DNA of 56,613 nucleotides from Pararcticibacter amylolyticus (lineage in GTDB: Bacteria; Bacteroidota; Bacteroidia; Sphingobacteriales; Sphingobacteriaceae), in the NCBI RefSeq assembly GCF_003130405.1, contig NZ_QEAS01000018.1, positions 33,926-90,538 on the forward strand, read 5' to 3'. The translations under genes were made by a program, and so were the position numbers. The notes beneath the pieces were generated by a model, which ran no database searches, was not told the DNA's origin, and worked only from the letters and a program-made list of their open reading frames with translations. How positions within the stretch are numbered: the stretch's first letter is position 1; each line of letters opens with the position of its first letter. Below, piece by piece: positions 48,820 through 56,613 of this stretch.

Positions 48820-50340
48820 TTAATATCCAAAATTCTGATCCCAGTTGTTCCTCGTCTTTAATTCATTTTGGGGAATTGGTAAAAGCAAATCCCTCTTGGT
48901 AGGTAATTGCCCGTTTGTCTTGGAATGGTAATGACGTGCGAATTCTGCTAAGGTAGCTATAGCGTCTGTTTCACCCCATCTAACCAGGTCAAAATACCGA
49001 CGCCCTTCTCCTATAAATTCGTACTTCCGTTCTTTTTTTATATCATCAAATGTAGGATTAGCTGGCAGTGCACCAATGCCGGCCCTTGTCCTGATCTTGT
49101 CTACATAATATTTAGCCGCTGAGGCTTTACCATTCCTGATTAACGCTTCAGCATAAAGGAGGAAAACATCTGCATCTCTTATGATAGGAAAATTACGGGG
49201 ATAATCATTCCATGATTTTATTTTGGAGTCTGTATTGTCCTTTTCAAGGAATTTGGTCACAATATTTTTTGCCACCCAGGCCCGTTTTGTTACATCTGTA
49301 CTGTTCCAAAAACCACTGTCAATACTTACGTTGAGACGCAAATCCTTATTTGCCTTCATTTCTTTTATCAACAGGGTATCTACCCGCATATCCTGCCCTT
49401 GTTGCGTGTAGTTGGAGAATGCCCATTCAGGAAATGGGGTCCCGGAAGAACTGGAACTGGTGATATATCCGGGCAAGCTTGATCCCGTCAGGGTGTTTCC
49501 TGAGGAAAACTGTATTGAGAAAAGATCGTACTTATTTTCATTTGTGAGAGTAAACAGGCCGGCATAGGTGGGACCGAACCTGGTTTCTACATCAGCGATA
49601 ATCCCGGAAAAGACCGACTCCGCTTTTGCGTAGGCACTGGCATCATTTTGCGGATAGCCAGCCATTGTCATATATACTTCTCCGAGAAGGGCATTTGCCG
49701 CAAGGCTTCCAACCCTGCCTGCATCAGCGCCTGTATAGATCTTCGAAAGATTCGCAGCTGCATACTGAAGATCTGATATGATCAGGTCGTAGATCTTCGT
49801 TTCCGGTTCCCTGACGAGTAATACAGCATCCCGGTTTTCGATCGGCTTGGTTACAATGGCCACAGGTCCAAAAGCTCTCACCAATTCAAAATAAGCATAA
49901 GCGCGCAGGAATGATGCTTCTGCCCGGTATCGCATGTATTCTCCGTCATTTGTACGGATAAGCAGGTTATTAGCATCTTTGATCATAGCGTATAACCTGG
50001 CAAAGATGGCAGAGACAGTTCCGGAGTTAGGTGAGATAAGATATTTTCTTAGCTCGAGCTGATCATTTTGAGCTGAAGTTTCTCCCGCTATATAAAGCAG
50101 GTCGGAACGATTCTCTGAGGCAAGCCAGAAATAGTCAGTAGCAAAATCTGTATTGGTGCCATTCCGCCCCAGATGTGCGTAAATACCAAGAGCAGCCTGT
50201 TTCACCTCAATTTCCTTTGCGTAAAATTGTCCGGCAGTATTGTTTTCGACTGGCATAATATCGAGATTACTTTTACAGGCTCCTAAAACAAGAAATCCCG
50301 ATAAGAAAGTGAGGAACTGATATAAATTTAATGCTTTCAT
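48820..50340 (-). CDS. SusD/RagB-family lipoprotein of the sigma-linked pair
   Basis: 506-aa SusD homologue. Lipobox VLGAC (Cys about 22), then KSNLDIMPVENNTAGQFYAK. Helical core includes QAALGIYAHLG, EASFLRAYAYFELVRAFGPV and ALLGEVYMTMAGYP; the C-terminal signature is ERKYEFIGEGRRYFDLVRWGE. It differs clearly from the four module SusD proteins and is closer to the general SusD type. It starts 19 nt after the STN-SusC stop and is followed by tandem terminators. It would form the lid of the signalling SusC. The substrate is unknown and need not be the same as that of the two FAS1 modules. Confidence 0.93.
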   Translation of the reverse strand: MKALNLYQFLTFLSGFLVLGACKSNLDIMPVENNTAGQFYAKEIEVKQAALGIYAHLGRNGTNTDFATDYFWLASENRSDLLYIAGETSAQNDQLELRKYLISPNSGTVSAIFARLYAMIKDANNLLIRTNDGEYMRYRAEASFLRAYAYFELVRAFGPVAIVTKPIENRDAVLLVREPETKIYDLIISDLQYAAANLSKIYTGADAGRVGSLAANALLGEVYMTMAGYPQNDASAYAKAESVFSGIIADVETRFGPTYAGLFTLTNENKYDLFSIQFSSGNTLTGSSLPGYITSSSSSGTPFPEWAFSNYTQQGQDMRVDTLLIKEMKANKDLRLNVSIDSGFWNSTDVTKRAWVAKNIVTKFLEKDNTDSKIKSWNDYPRNFPIIRDADVFLLYAEALIRNGKASAAKYYVDKIRTRAGIGALPANPTFDDIKKERKYEFIGEGRRYFDLVRWGETDAIATLAEFARHYHSKTNGQLPTKRDLLLPIPQNELKTRNNWDQNFGY

Positions 50341-50359
50341 CTCTTCAAAGTTTACAGGG

Positions 50360-53300
50360 TTAAAATGTTACGTTTAAGCCAAAGGAAAATGTTCTCGCCT
50401 GAGGATAAGATCCCCAGTCGGAAGAAGCATTGTCCTGACTGGCGGCTTCGGGAGAGAATCCGGGATAGTAATTATCCCACATGTAGACATTATCGATGGA
50501 CGCGTAAAGCCTGGCCCTGCTCAATATTTTGCTTTTAAGTTTAAGGTTATATCCAAATGTGATATTTTTAATTCTCAGGTAACTGGCATCGTACAGCCAG
50601 TTCGTATCGTATTCACTGGTGACAGCAGAGAAGAAAGCAGGTACTTTCCCGTTACCGGGTTCCTCTTCAGACCAGTAAGCTTTTGTTAACCACTGCTCCA
50701 TGTATTCCCACCGCGGGTCATTTGTTGCCCGGTTCCATCCCCTGGATCCGATAGACAGCAGATCGCCGCCGGCACGTCCCTGAAGGAGTACAGACAAATC
50801 AAAATTACGATAGGAAAATGAGTTGGTGAGCCCCCATTCAAAATCCGGCTGATAGCTGCCGGCCACTACATAATCAGATGCGTTGATCTTTCCATCGCCA
50901 CTGACATCCAGATATTTAGTATCACCTGGCTTCTGACCAGAAAAGACAGGGACTTTAGCCACCCAGTTTCCGCCGGCATCCTTGTCAAAATCACTTTCTC
51001 TCAGAACTCCTGTAGCCTTCAGCAAATAATAAGAGTTAATTGGGCTTCCAACGCGCTGAATAATGGTGCCCCCCTGCCCGATTCTTATGTCGTTGTTATT
51101 AGAGCCGAGACTCGTAATCTTATTCCGGTTAAGGGAAAGATTAAAGGAGGTATTCCATCTGAACTTTCCTACCAGATTAGCAGAATTCAGCTCAATTTCA
51201 AGTCCCTTATTTTCCACATTCCCTACATTATCCATCATATCAGGGAAACCGGTGATAAGAGAAACTGGAGTACTTAACAACAGGTCGACGGTCTTTTTAT
51301 AATAGAAATCGAAGGACATAAAGATCCGGTCACGGAAGATCCCGAGATCTATCCCTCCATTATAACTATTTGTCTTTTCCCACCGGAGCAGTGAATTCGA
51401 AATATTTCCCACAATGAACCCGTTGCCAATTGCCTGAGGATCTCCATAGGGATAGTTAAGAGCTGACATGCTCGAAAGAAATGCAGAAGTGCCAATTCTG
51501 TCATTACCGGCCTGGCCCCAGCTGCCCCGTATCTTTAAAGTTCCCAGCCAATCGATATCCTTCAGGAAAGACTCTTCATGAAGCTTCCACCCGGCTGATA
51601 CCGCCGGAAACCATCCCCAATGGGTATCTGGCCCAAACTTTGAGGAACCATCACTTCTCAATGAAGCGGACAGCAAATATCTATCTTTAAATGCATATTG
51701 CAAGCGGCCAAAGTAGGAGATCAGTTTATTTTCAGTAAATCCAATATTATTGTAATTGACAGTAGTTCCTCTTGTATTGGTAAATACCCAGGATTTATCA
51801 TCAGGGAAACCGGTCTTTCCCTGATCTGAGGTTTCTTGCTGGAAGGACTCTTCACTCATCCCCAGCAAACCTTCTATCGAGTGGTTCCCGAAGCTTTTGT
51901 TATAGGAAGCCGTAAGCTGGGTTAGAAGGCTGTTACTTGCTGTGGTCTGATATCTGGAAGATGAGAGAGATCCGGGAGTGGCCGTGTTCCAATTACCATT
52001 TATCCACGTAGGACTATAAGTCCTCTCCCGGTTGCCTCTGTAGTTCCATCCCAACAGCCCATTTACATCAAGTCCTTTGGCGATATTTAAAGTAGCATTC
52101 AATGCGGTATTTAAGCGTGTATCCCGATTATAGCGCTCATTGTATTCAGCCTGCACATACGGACTTACGTTATTGGCACCCGGGCCCCAGCCATCATAAA
52201 ACTTATAAGGATCGGCACCGGCCATTTTGCCTGCACCGGCTGGCACCCATCCCGGGAAGCTCACAGAACGGGCTACAGCATTGTCTTTTCCATCTACATT
52301 CGCTCCGTCACGTAAACCTACGGAGGGCGCCAGACTGAATCCGACCTTAAGACGACTGTTTATTTTTGCATCAAGGTTAGCACGAACAGAATACCGGTCG
52401 AAGGATGATCCGTAAATAATACCTTCCTGGCTAAAAACACCGCCTGACAATGAATAGCTTAAGTTATCTGTTGCCCCCGATGCATTTACCTGTAAATCTC
52501 TTGTGGGTGCGGTTCTGAATATTGCATCCTGCCAGTCTATCGGCTCAAGTGCGCTGGTTCCCCAATAAGGATCGTAAATCCCATAAGCGGCACGCTGGCT
52601 AAGCAAAGAATCACGGGTTCCGTATAATCTGCCTGTTTTACTTCTTAATAATGCGATTCTTTGTTCCTGACTTGCATTGGGATTTTCATTTGGATTATTG
52701 ATCCTCCATTGCCGGTCATACCATTTTTTATTGAACTCGATCCATTGCTGGGGAGTCATCACATCCAGCTTTTTCTCTGGATTGGAAAGGGCAGTATAAA
52801 ATGAAGTAGTAATTACAGGCTTCCCTGTTTTACCTCTTTTTGTAGTCACCAGAACTACACCGTTGGAACCACGCGAACCGTAAATAGCAGCAGATGCTGC
52901 ATCCTTAAGAACGTCTATTGATTGTATATCATTTGGATTAATTCCGGAAAGATTATCCAATGGCACACCATCAACCACATATAAAGGAGTAGCGGTTCCC
53001 GCGATAGAGGCTGCTCCACGGACATTGATAGTAATATCGCTGCCCGGCGATCCGGATGTGCTTCTTACTGCCACCCCAGCCATCTGTCCCTGTAAAGCTT
53101 GCTCAACACGGTTAATGGGGCGTTCCTCGATTGCCTCGGCAGTTACCTTTGCAATTGATCCGGTAACATTGGGTTTCTTTTGAGTTCCATAACCAATCAC
53201 GACTACTTCCTCCAGTGCTTTTACATCCTCTTTTAAGGATATATCAATCTTAGACCGGCCACCAAGAGAGATTTCCTGAGTAGCAAAACCCAGGTAAATG

Positions 53301-53878
53301 ACCACTAATGTGCCATTCTCCTGAGCGGCCGGAACATGTAATGTGTACATACCCGCTGCATTTGTTACGACCCCGATCTGGGTTCCCTTGATTTTTATAC
53401 TTACTCCGGGAAGCGTTTCCCCTGTAACGGTTGTGACCTTACCCGTTACCGTATGATCAGGCTGTTGCGGAAAGTAGGCTTCTAACGTTTGCTGAATATC
53501 TACAGCCTCTTTTTTCTTCATCCTGCTCAGAACGATCTGATCATTCACTACCTCATACTTAATCCCCCTGATATAAAGAAGGGAGTTCAATACACTGACC
53601 AGCTTGTCGCCTTCTGCTTTAAGACTAACCTCCTGTTCTGTATCGATAATGTCTTTGCTATACACGAACCTTACGTTTGCAGCCTTCCCGATCTTATGAA
53701 GGGCTTCCTGCAAACTGGCTGATGCAAGATCAACCCTGACCGTATTATTCAGCACTCCCTGTGCCCTCCCAGATCCGGCATAAGAGACGCCCGAGAGGAT
53801 AAATAACACGATAATCTGACTTAATGTGATTCTCATAATGTACAACAAGTCTTTAGGAAGTTGTAAATAAAATTCCAT
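50360..53878 (-). CDS. STN-containing SusC-like TonB-dependent transducer
   Basis: Outer-membrane transporter of 1172 aa from the ATG at 53878; a later ATG at 53836 (MRITLSQIIVLFIL) also fits a signal peptide, and a TTG at 53914 is less likely. It has an N-terminal STN domain (about 47-118; VRVDLASASLQEALHKIG and VRFVYSKDI), which in this family touches a FecR anti-sigma factor in the periplasm. Then come a carboxypeptidase-regulatory domain (about 143-220), a clear EEVVVIGYGTQKK stretch, and a plug with RVEQALQGQMAGVAV and VLKDAASAAIYGSRGSNGV. The barrel ends LNVTF. It is the only STN protein among the five SusC proteins here and lies directly after fecR, so it is the likely sensor for the sigma factor. 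Confidence 0.93.
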   Translation of the reverse strand: MEFYLQLPKDLLYIMRITLSQIIVLFILSGVSYAGSGRAQGVLNNTVRVDLASASLQEALHKIGKAANVRFVYSKDIIDTEQEVSLKAEGDKLVSVLNSLLYIRGIKYEVVNDQIVLSRMKKKEAVDIQQTLEAYFPQQPDHTVTGKVTTVTGETLPGVSIKIKGTQIGVVTNAAGMYTLHVPAAQENGTLVVIYLGFATQEISLGGRSKIDISLKEDVKALEEVVVIGYGTQKKPNVTGSIAKVTAEAIEERPINRVEQALQGQMAGVAVRSTSGSPGSDITINVRGAASIAGTATPLYVVDGVPLDNLSGINPNDIQSIDVLKDAASAAIYGSRGSNGVVLVTTKRGKTGKPVITTSFYTALSNPEKKLDVMTPQQWIEFNKKWYDRQWRINNPNENPNASQEQRIALLRSKTGRLYGTRDSLLSQRAAYGIYDPYWGTSALEPIDWQDAIFRTAPTRDLQVNASGATDNLSYSLSGGVFSQEGIIYGSSFDRYSVRANLDAKINSRLKVGFSLAPSVGLRDGANVDGKDNAVARSVSFPGWVPAGAGKMAGADPYKFYDGWGPGANNVSPYVQAEYNERYNRDTRLNTALNATLNIAKGLDVNGLLGWNYRGNRERTYSPTWINGNWNTATPGSLSSSRYQTTASNSLLTQLTASYNKSFGNHSIEGLLGMSEESFQQETSDQGKTGFPDDKSWVFTNTRGTTVNYNNIGFTENKLISYFGRLQYAFKDRYLLSASLRSDGSSKFGPDTHWGWFPAVSAGWKLHEESFLKDIDWLGTLKIRGSWGQAGNDRIGTSAFLSSMSALNYPYGDPQAIGNGFIVGNISNSLLRWEKTNSYNGGIDLGIFRDRIFMSFDFYYKKTVDLLLSTPVSLITGFPDMMDNVGNVENKGLEIELNSANLVGKFRWNTSFNLSLNRNKITSLGSNNNDIRIGQGGTIIQRVGSPINSYYLLKATGVLRESDFDKDAGGNWVAKVPVFSGQKPGDTKYLDVSGDGKINASDYVVAGSYQPDFEWGLTNSFSYRNFDLSVLLQGRAGGDLLSIGSRGWNRATNDPRWEYMEQWLTKAYWSEEEPGNGKVPAFFSAVTSEYDTNWLYDASYLRIKNITFGYNLKLKSKILSRARLYASIDNVYMWDNYYPGFSPEAASQDNASSDWGSYPQARTFSFGLNVTF

Positions 53879-53919
53879 ACCTTTAATTGTTTTATTTGAT
53901 AAAAAATGAGACAATAAGA

Positions 53920-53988
53920 AAGCTGGCGCACGACGAAATGCACTATTACCAGCTTACCGGTTAAGAAGTGTGCGGGCACTTCTTAACC
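53920..53988. other. Two hairpins between fecR and the STN-SusC gene
   Basis: First, GGTTAAGAAGTG and its perfect complement around a 6-nt loop (53959-53988). Second, AAGCTGG/CCAGCTT around 22 nt (53920-53955), followed on the minus strand by T-rich sequence. They may attenuate read-through from sigma/fecR into susC or separate two transcripts. The first hairpin has a T-run only on the plus strand, where no gene lies upstream. Confidence 0.6.
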
Positions 53989-54054
53989 TTATTTTTAATT
54001 AATCAAGGATTTATTTTTCTATGTCATGTCAAAAATAGTTTTAGTAATTGGCTG

Positions 54055-55059
54055 CTAGTTTGAATTTCCTGTTATCACTATCCTGTTATCCGTTATTTCA
54101 CAATTCACATCAAGAGATTTGCTGATCATTTCGAGAATGACAGGTAAGCTTTGACCGGTAAAATCGGCATTGAGAGTATAGCCCTGGAATCGCTGATCGG
54201 TTATATTGATCTTCACATTAAACGTTTCGCTGAGTACTGCAGTGACATTGCTTAGTGGCTCATCCTTGAAAGACACGCTTCGCTTCTCCCAGATTTTCAA
54301 ATCGCTTCCCTTTTCCTGTTCTTTCCTGATGTTCCGGCTGCCAGACTGGTATACGGCTTTTTGATCTGAGAGCAGCGTCACACCTGGCATTTCCTGTTTC
54401 CCATTTTTCTGAACATACACGAATACCTTCCCGCTCACTACCGATACCTCAGATTTGCGGGAGCCTCCGTAAGCCTTAACATTAAAACTTGTACCTAATA
54501 CCCTGGTGCAAAGCTCCCCTGAGTGAATGATAAAAGGCCGCAGCTTATCCTGTTTTATATCAAAGAAGCACTCTCCCTGAAGGTTTACTTCCCGGGTTTT
54601 ATCGCCAGGCTTACTTAAGAAGGTAAGAGAGCTCGATTTTTTCAGCCAGACAGAAGACCCGTCAGGAAGTATATACTTCTTAAGTGAAGATGACCTGTTA
54701 CTCAGCGTAACATTGCTTTGAAAAACGGGATTGCCCTCTCTCCGGCTATTGCTAAAATAAAATGTAAAAACTAAAAATATCAGGAAAGCAGCGGCTGCAA
54801 GAGATACAAGAGGGTACAAACCACGTACCTTACTGTGCTTTTCCTGAGAAATAATGCGATGATCATACTTCAGATTTCCCCTGATCTTACCAAGCATCCT
54901 GTCTTTCAAGACCTCCTGCTGATCCTCCGGCAGGCTTTCCACGGGATCCGGGCTTTCTTCAAATGAAGCGTACCAATTCAGCAGGAATTCTTCCTCTTCT
55001 TTACTGCACTCGTTCCTCAGATATTTATCTATTAATTGGTTTGGAATCTTTTCCTTCAT
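54055..55059 (-). CDS. FecR-family anti-sigma factor
   Basis: 334-aa inner-membrane regulator. The cytoplasmic N-terminus (about 1-79; LIDKYLRNECSKEEEEFLLNWY) would hold the sigma factor. One membrane helix lies at about 81-103, then a periplasmic FecR domain at about 120-215 (LPDGSSVWLKKSSSLTF, GECFFDIKQDKLRPFIIH, VLGTSFNVKAY) and a C-terminal DUF4974 domain at about 255-330 (FKDEPLSNVTAVLSETFNV, TLNADFTGQSLPVILEMI). Family knowledge: signal from the STN domain of a SusC leads to release of the ECF sigma factor. The gene follows the sigma gene by 112 nt and precedes the STN-SusC by 176 nt. Confidence 0.95.
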   Translation of the reverse strand: MKEKIPNQLIDKYLRNECSKEEEEFLLNWYASFEESPDPVESLPEDQQEVLKDRMLGKIRGNLKYDHRIISQEKHSKVRGLYPLVSLAAAAFLIFLVFTFYFSNSRREGNPVFQSNVTLSNRSSSLKKYILPDGSSVWLKKSSSLTFLSKPGDKTREVNLQGECFFDIKQDKLRPFIIHSGELCTRVLGTSFNVKAYGGSRKSEVSVVSGKVFVYVQKNGKQEMPGVTLLSDQKAVYQSGSRNIRKEQEKGSDLKIWEKRSVSFKDEPLSNVTAVLSETFNVKINITDQRFQGYTLNADFTGQSLPVILEMISKSLDVNCEITDNRIVITGNSN

Positions 55060-55171
55060 ACAAGATATCGTGCAAAAAGATATAATCAGTTAATATGTAA
55101 GTGAGCCGGGAGCAGCTTAGCCCCTACTCCCATGAAGATTTTTTTTAAAAATATTATGTCGATGCGACATC

Positions 55172-55756
55172 TCACTGCCCGGATGAAATGATCAGGAGAA
55201 GGATGTTCACATATTTCAGACTCACGCGCAGAATACGTAATGCCTTAGTGAGGTGGTTCTCAACTGTTTTTTCGGAGATACCTAATGCGGCTGCTATCTC
55301 TTTATTAGTCTTATATTGTTTTCTGCTGAGCTCAAACACAGAACGGCATTTATCAGGTAAATGATCAAGCTGCTTGTTCAGGCTTCTTTCGAGGTCGTTG
55401 AGGTTAACAACATCCTCCGTTGAATTATCATGAGAGGCAGATCCCGCAGATAAAAACGCTTCATATTTTTTCCTGCTGTCCTGTTTACTGAAATAAGCAA
55501 ATACCATGTACCTGACAGAGTTATACATGTAATTCTGAAACGAGGTATGGATGTTTAGTTTTGCACGGTTTGTCCACAAACTGGTAAAGAAATCCTGCAC
55601 GATCTCTTCCGACGCTTCCCTTACTCTTATTCTTTTGAAGGCTTCTGAATATAGCTTAGCCCAATACCTGTTATAGAGCTCTTCAAAAGCTGCGATATCG
55701 CCATCTAAAAACAATTCCACCAAATCCTGATCTGTGAGCTTATTGATTCGCCTCAT
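55172..55756 (-). CDS. ECF RNA polymerase sigma factor
   Basis: 194-aa extracytoplasmic-function sigma factor of the Bacteroidota type. Region 2 spans about 12-95 (DIAAFEELYNRYWAKLYSEA, EEIVQDFFTSLW and FQNYMYNSVRYMVF). Region 4 spans about 130-185 (LPDKCRSVFELSR and the helix-turn-helix NKEIAAALGISEKTVENHL). The C-terminal hydrophobic tail (YVNILLLIISSGQ) is common in this group. It would direct transcription when freed from the FecR protein downstream. A candidate promoter of the shared CAGG type lies about 60-110 nt upstream. Confidence 0.96.
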   Translation of the reverse strand: MRRINKLTDQDLVELFLDGDIAAFEELYNRYWAKLYSEAFKRIRVREASEEIVQDFFTSLWTNRAKLNIHTSFQNYMYNSVRYMVFAYFSKQDSRKKYEAFLSAGSASHDNSTEDVVNLNDLERSLNKQLDHLPDKCRSVFELSRKQYKTNKEIAAALGISEKTVENHLTKALRILRVSLKYVNILLLIISSGQ

Positions 55757-55821
55757 GGTTCATTGGTTCATAGGGTTAACATAATGGTTACACCTTCCTG
55801 TAGCCTACAACTATTAGTTTT

Positions 55822-55867
55822 TTAAAATAAGCGCACTAATGCCACTTTGGCAACCTGCTCTGTCCTG
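55822..55867 (-). promoter_or_regulatory. Composite promoter-like element, copy D (sigma factor)
   Basis: Minus-strand CAGG-N6-CAGGTTGC at 55867-55850, then 21 bases from its TTG to TATTTTAA (55829-55822). The implied start is near 55815, about 58 nt before the sigma ATG. Confidence 0.55.
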
Positions 55868-56020
55868 CTCATAGCTCCGGCGATGTGTCGCACGCATTAA
55901 AGTTGTAAGTAGTCAGTTATAATTAGCAGTAAGTAGAAACCGCCTGAAATACTTTCTTTTGCTAAACAGGCGTTCACTTCATCTTCCACATACTACTAAT
56001 ATAAAAAAAGACAGTGATAA
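55868..56020. other. Gap between lutC-like gene and sigma promoter
   Basis: No gene seen. A weak inverted repeat CGCCTG/CAGGCG with a 20-nt loop (55941-55972) is followed on the minus strand by GTTTCT. It could be a poor terminator for the LUD gene. Confidence 0.3.
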
Positions 56021-56602
56021 TTACATTAAAAATATTGTCATGCTTCGCGGGCCGTGGGCTCCAAGAACAAGGGATTGCTCTATATCAGCAGTTTTGGAAG
56101 GGCCGGCAATGAAAGCTCCGAAACCAGGATTCTGTGTTTCCGGCATCTGGTAAGCTTCGTGCATGGTGTTGATAATTTTTGTTTTTTCTAAGACCAGGAC
56201 CAGGTGCTGTGTGATAAAAGGAAGGATGCGCTGAATCATATTGGTTTCGGGCACCCACATTGACCCGTTTTCTGCCACTCCCAGTTCAGCTTTGAGTACA
56301 GCAAGATTAACATCCTGCAAAGAATGCGGATCGGGATCAGGAATTTCTGTCTCAGCGATATCAGACAATTCTGTAAAGGAAGAAACCGCCCGGCCGGGAG
56401 ATAAGAATAGTTTCGCTATATTCTCCTTCAGTTCCTCAAAGTCTTTCACTTCGAATACACGGCTTCCTATAGCAGTAGCTACTGAGATGAATTTCTCAAC
56501 CTTACCAACCTGGGAAACAGGAGGAATATTGAGCTCAGGAAGCGGAACAAGAGATGGCTGATTTGCTGCAACGGCGGCGAGTATTTTTTCTCTGCTGGTC
56601 AT
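56021..56602 (-). CDS. lutC: LutC/YkgG-like LUD-domain protein
   Basis: 193-aa cytoplasmic protein of the LUD family. Recognisable blocks are LGVAENGSMWVPE (about 110-122), LVLEKTKIINTMHEAYQ, and the family-typical end with FIAGPSKTADIEQSLVLGAHGPR (from about 164). Family knowledge: LutC works with the iron-sulfur proteins LutA and LutB in L-lactate oxidation; some LUD proteins have other partners. Those partners, if present, would lie beyond the right edge of the window. The gene is complete here, starting at an ATG 11 nt from the window end. It is unrelated to the glycan genes and probably marks the edge of the locus. Confidence 0.9.
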   Translation of the reverse strand: MTSREKILAAVAANQPSLVPLPELNIPPVSQVGKVEKFISVATAIGSRVFEVKDFEELKENIAKLFLSPGRAVSSFTELSDIAETEIPDPDPHSLQDVNLAVLKAELGVAENGSMWVPETNMIQRILPFITQHLVLVLEKTKIINTMHEAYQMPETQNPGFGAFIAGPSKTADIEQSLVLGAHGPRSMTIFLM

Positions 56603-56613
56603 GACGTATAGGA

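Overview
The window is a glycan-utilisation region from a member of the Bacteroidota. Five SusC/SusD outer-membrane import pairs, FAS1 (fasciclin) lipoproteins, pectin-type carbohydrate-active enzymes, an ECF sigma/FecR/STN-SusC signalling set, weak Shine-Dalgarno sites and TTG(-33)/TAnnTT(-7) promoter elements all point that way. The style of the SusC, FecR and FAS1 proteins resembles Pedobacter-like Sphingobacteriaceae or Chitinophagaceae, but the genus cannot be read from the sequence. Every gene I accept is on the minus strand, so transcription runs from high to low coordinates. I see no tRNA, rRNA, CRISPR array, transposase or integrase.

Layout in the direction of transcription: (1) a lutC-like LUD protein at the window edge (56602-56021). 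(2) An ECF sigma factor, a FecR anti-sigma factor, an STN-containing SusC and its SusD (55756-48820), closed by two terminator-like hairpins. (3) Module II (48239-32943): large FAS1 lipoprotein, SusC, SusD, medium FAS1, small FAS1, SusC, SusD. A strong hairpin follows, then CE12 esterase, sulfatase, GH43-like enzyme and three different GH2 enzymes (32806-19930). (4) A 635-bp gene-free stretch, then Module I (19294-4024), which repeats the same seven-gene order with diverged paralogues. It is followed by a PL1 pectate lyase, a beta-propeller glycosidase-like protein and a GH28 polygalacturonase (3980-5).

How the parts fit (inference): PL1 and GH28 would cut homogalacturonan, CE12 would deacetylate rhamnogalacturonan, and the GH2 and GH43-like enzymes and the sulfatase would trim side chains. 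The SusCD pairs would import oligosaccharides, with the FAS1 lipoproteins as candidate surface glycan-binding partners. The most striking features are the duplicated seven-gene FAS1/SusCD block and a composite promoter-like element, CAGG-N6-CAGGTTGC followed 20-21 bp after its TTG by a TAnnTT-like box. This element lies upstream of both module copies, of the sigma factor, and of the beta-propeller/GH28 pair.

Several starts are moved from upstream TTG codons to the first ATG that begins a normal signal peptide. Domain positions are rough counts by eye, and no database search was run.
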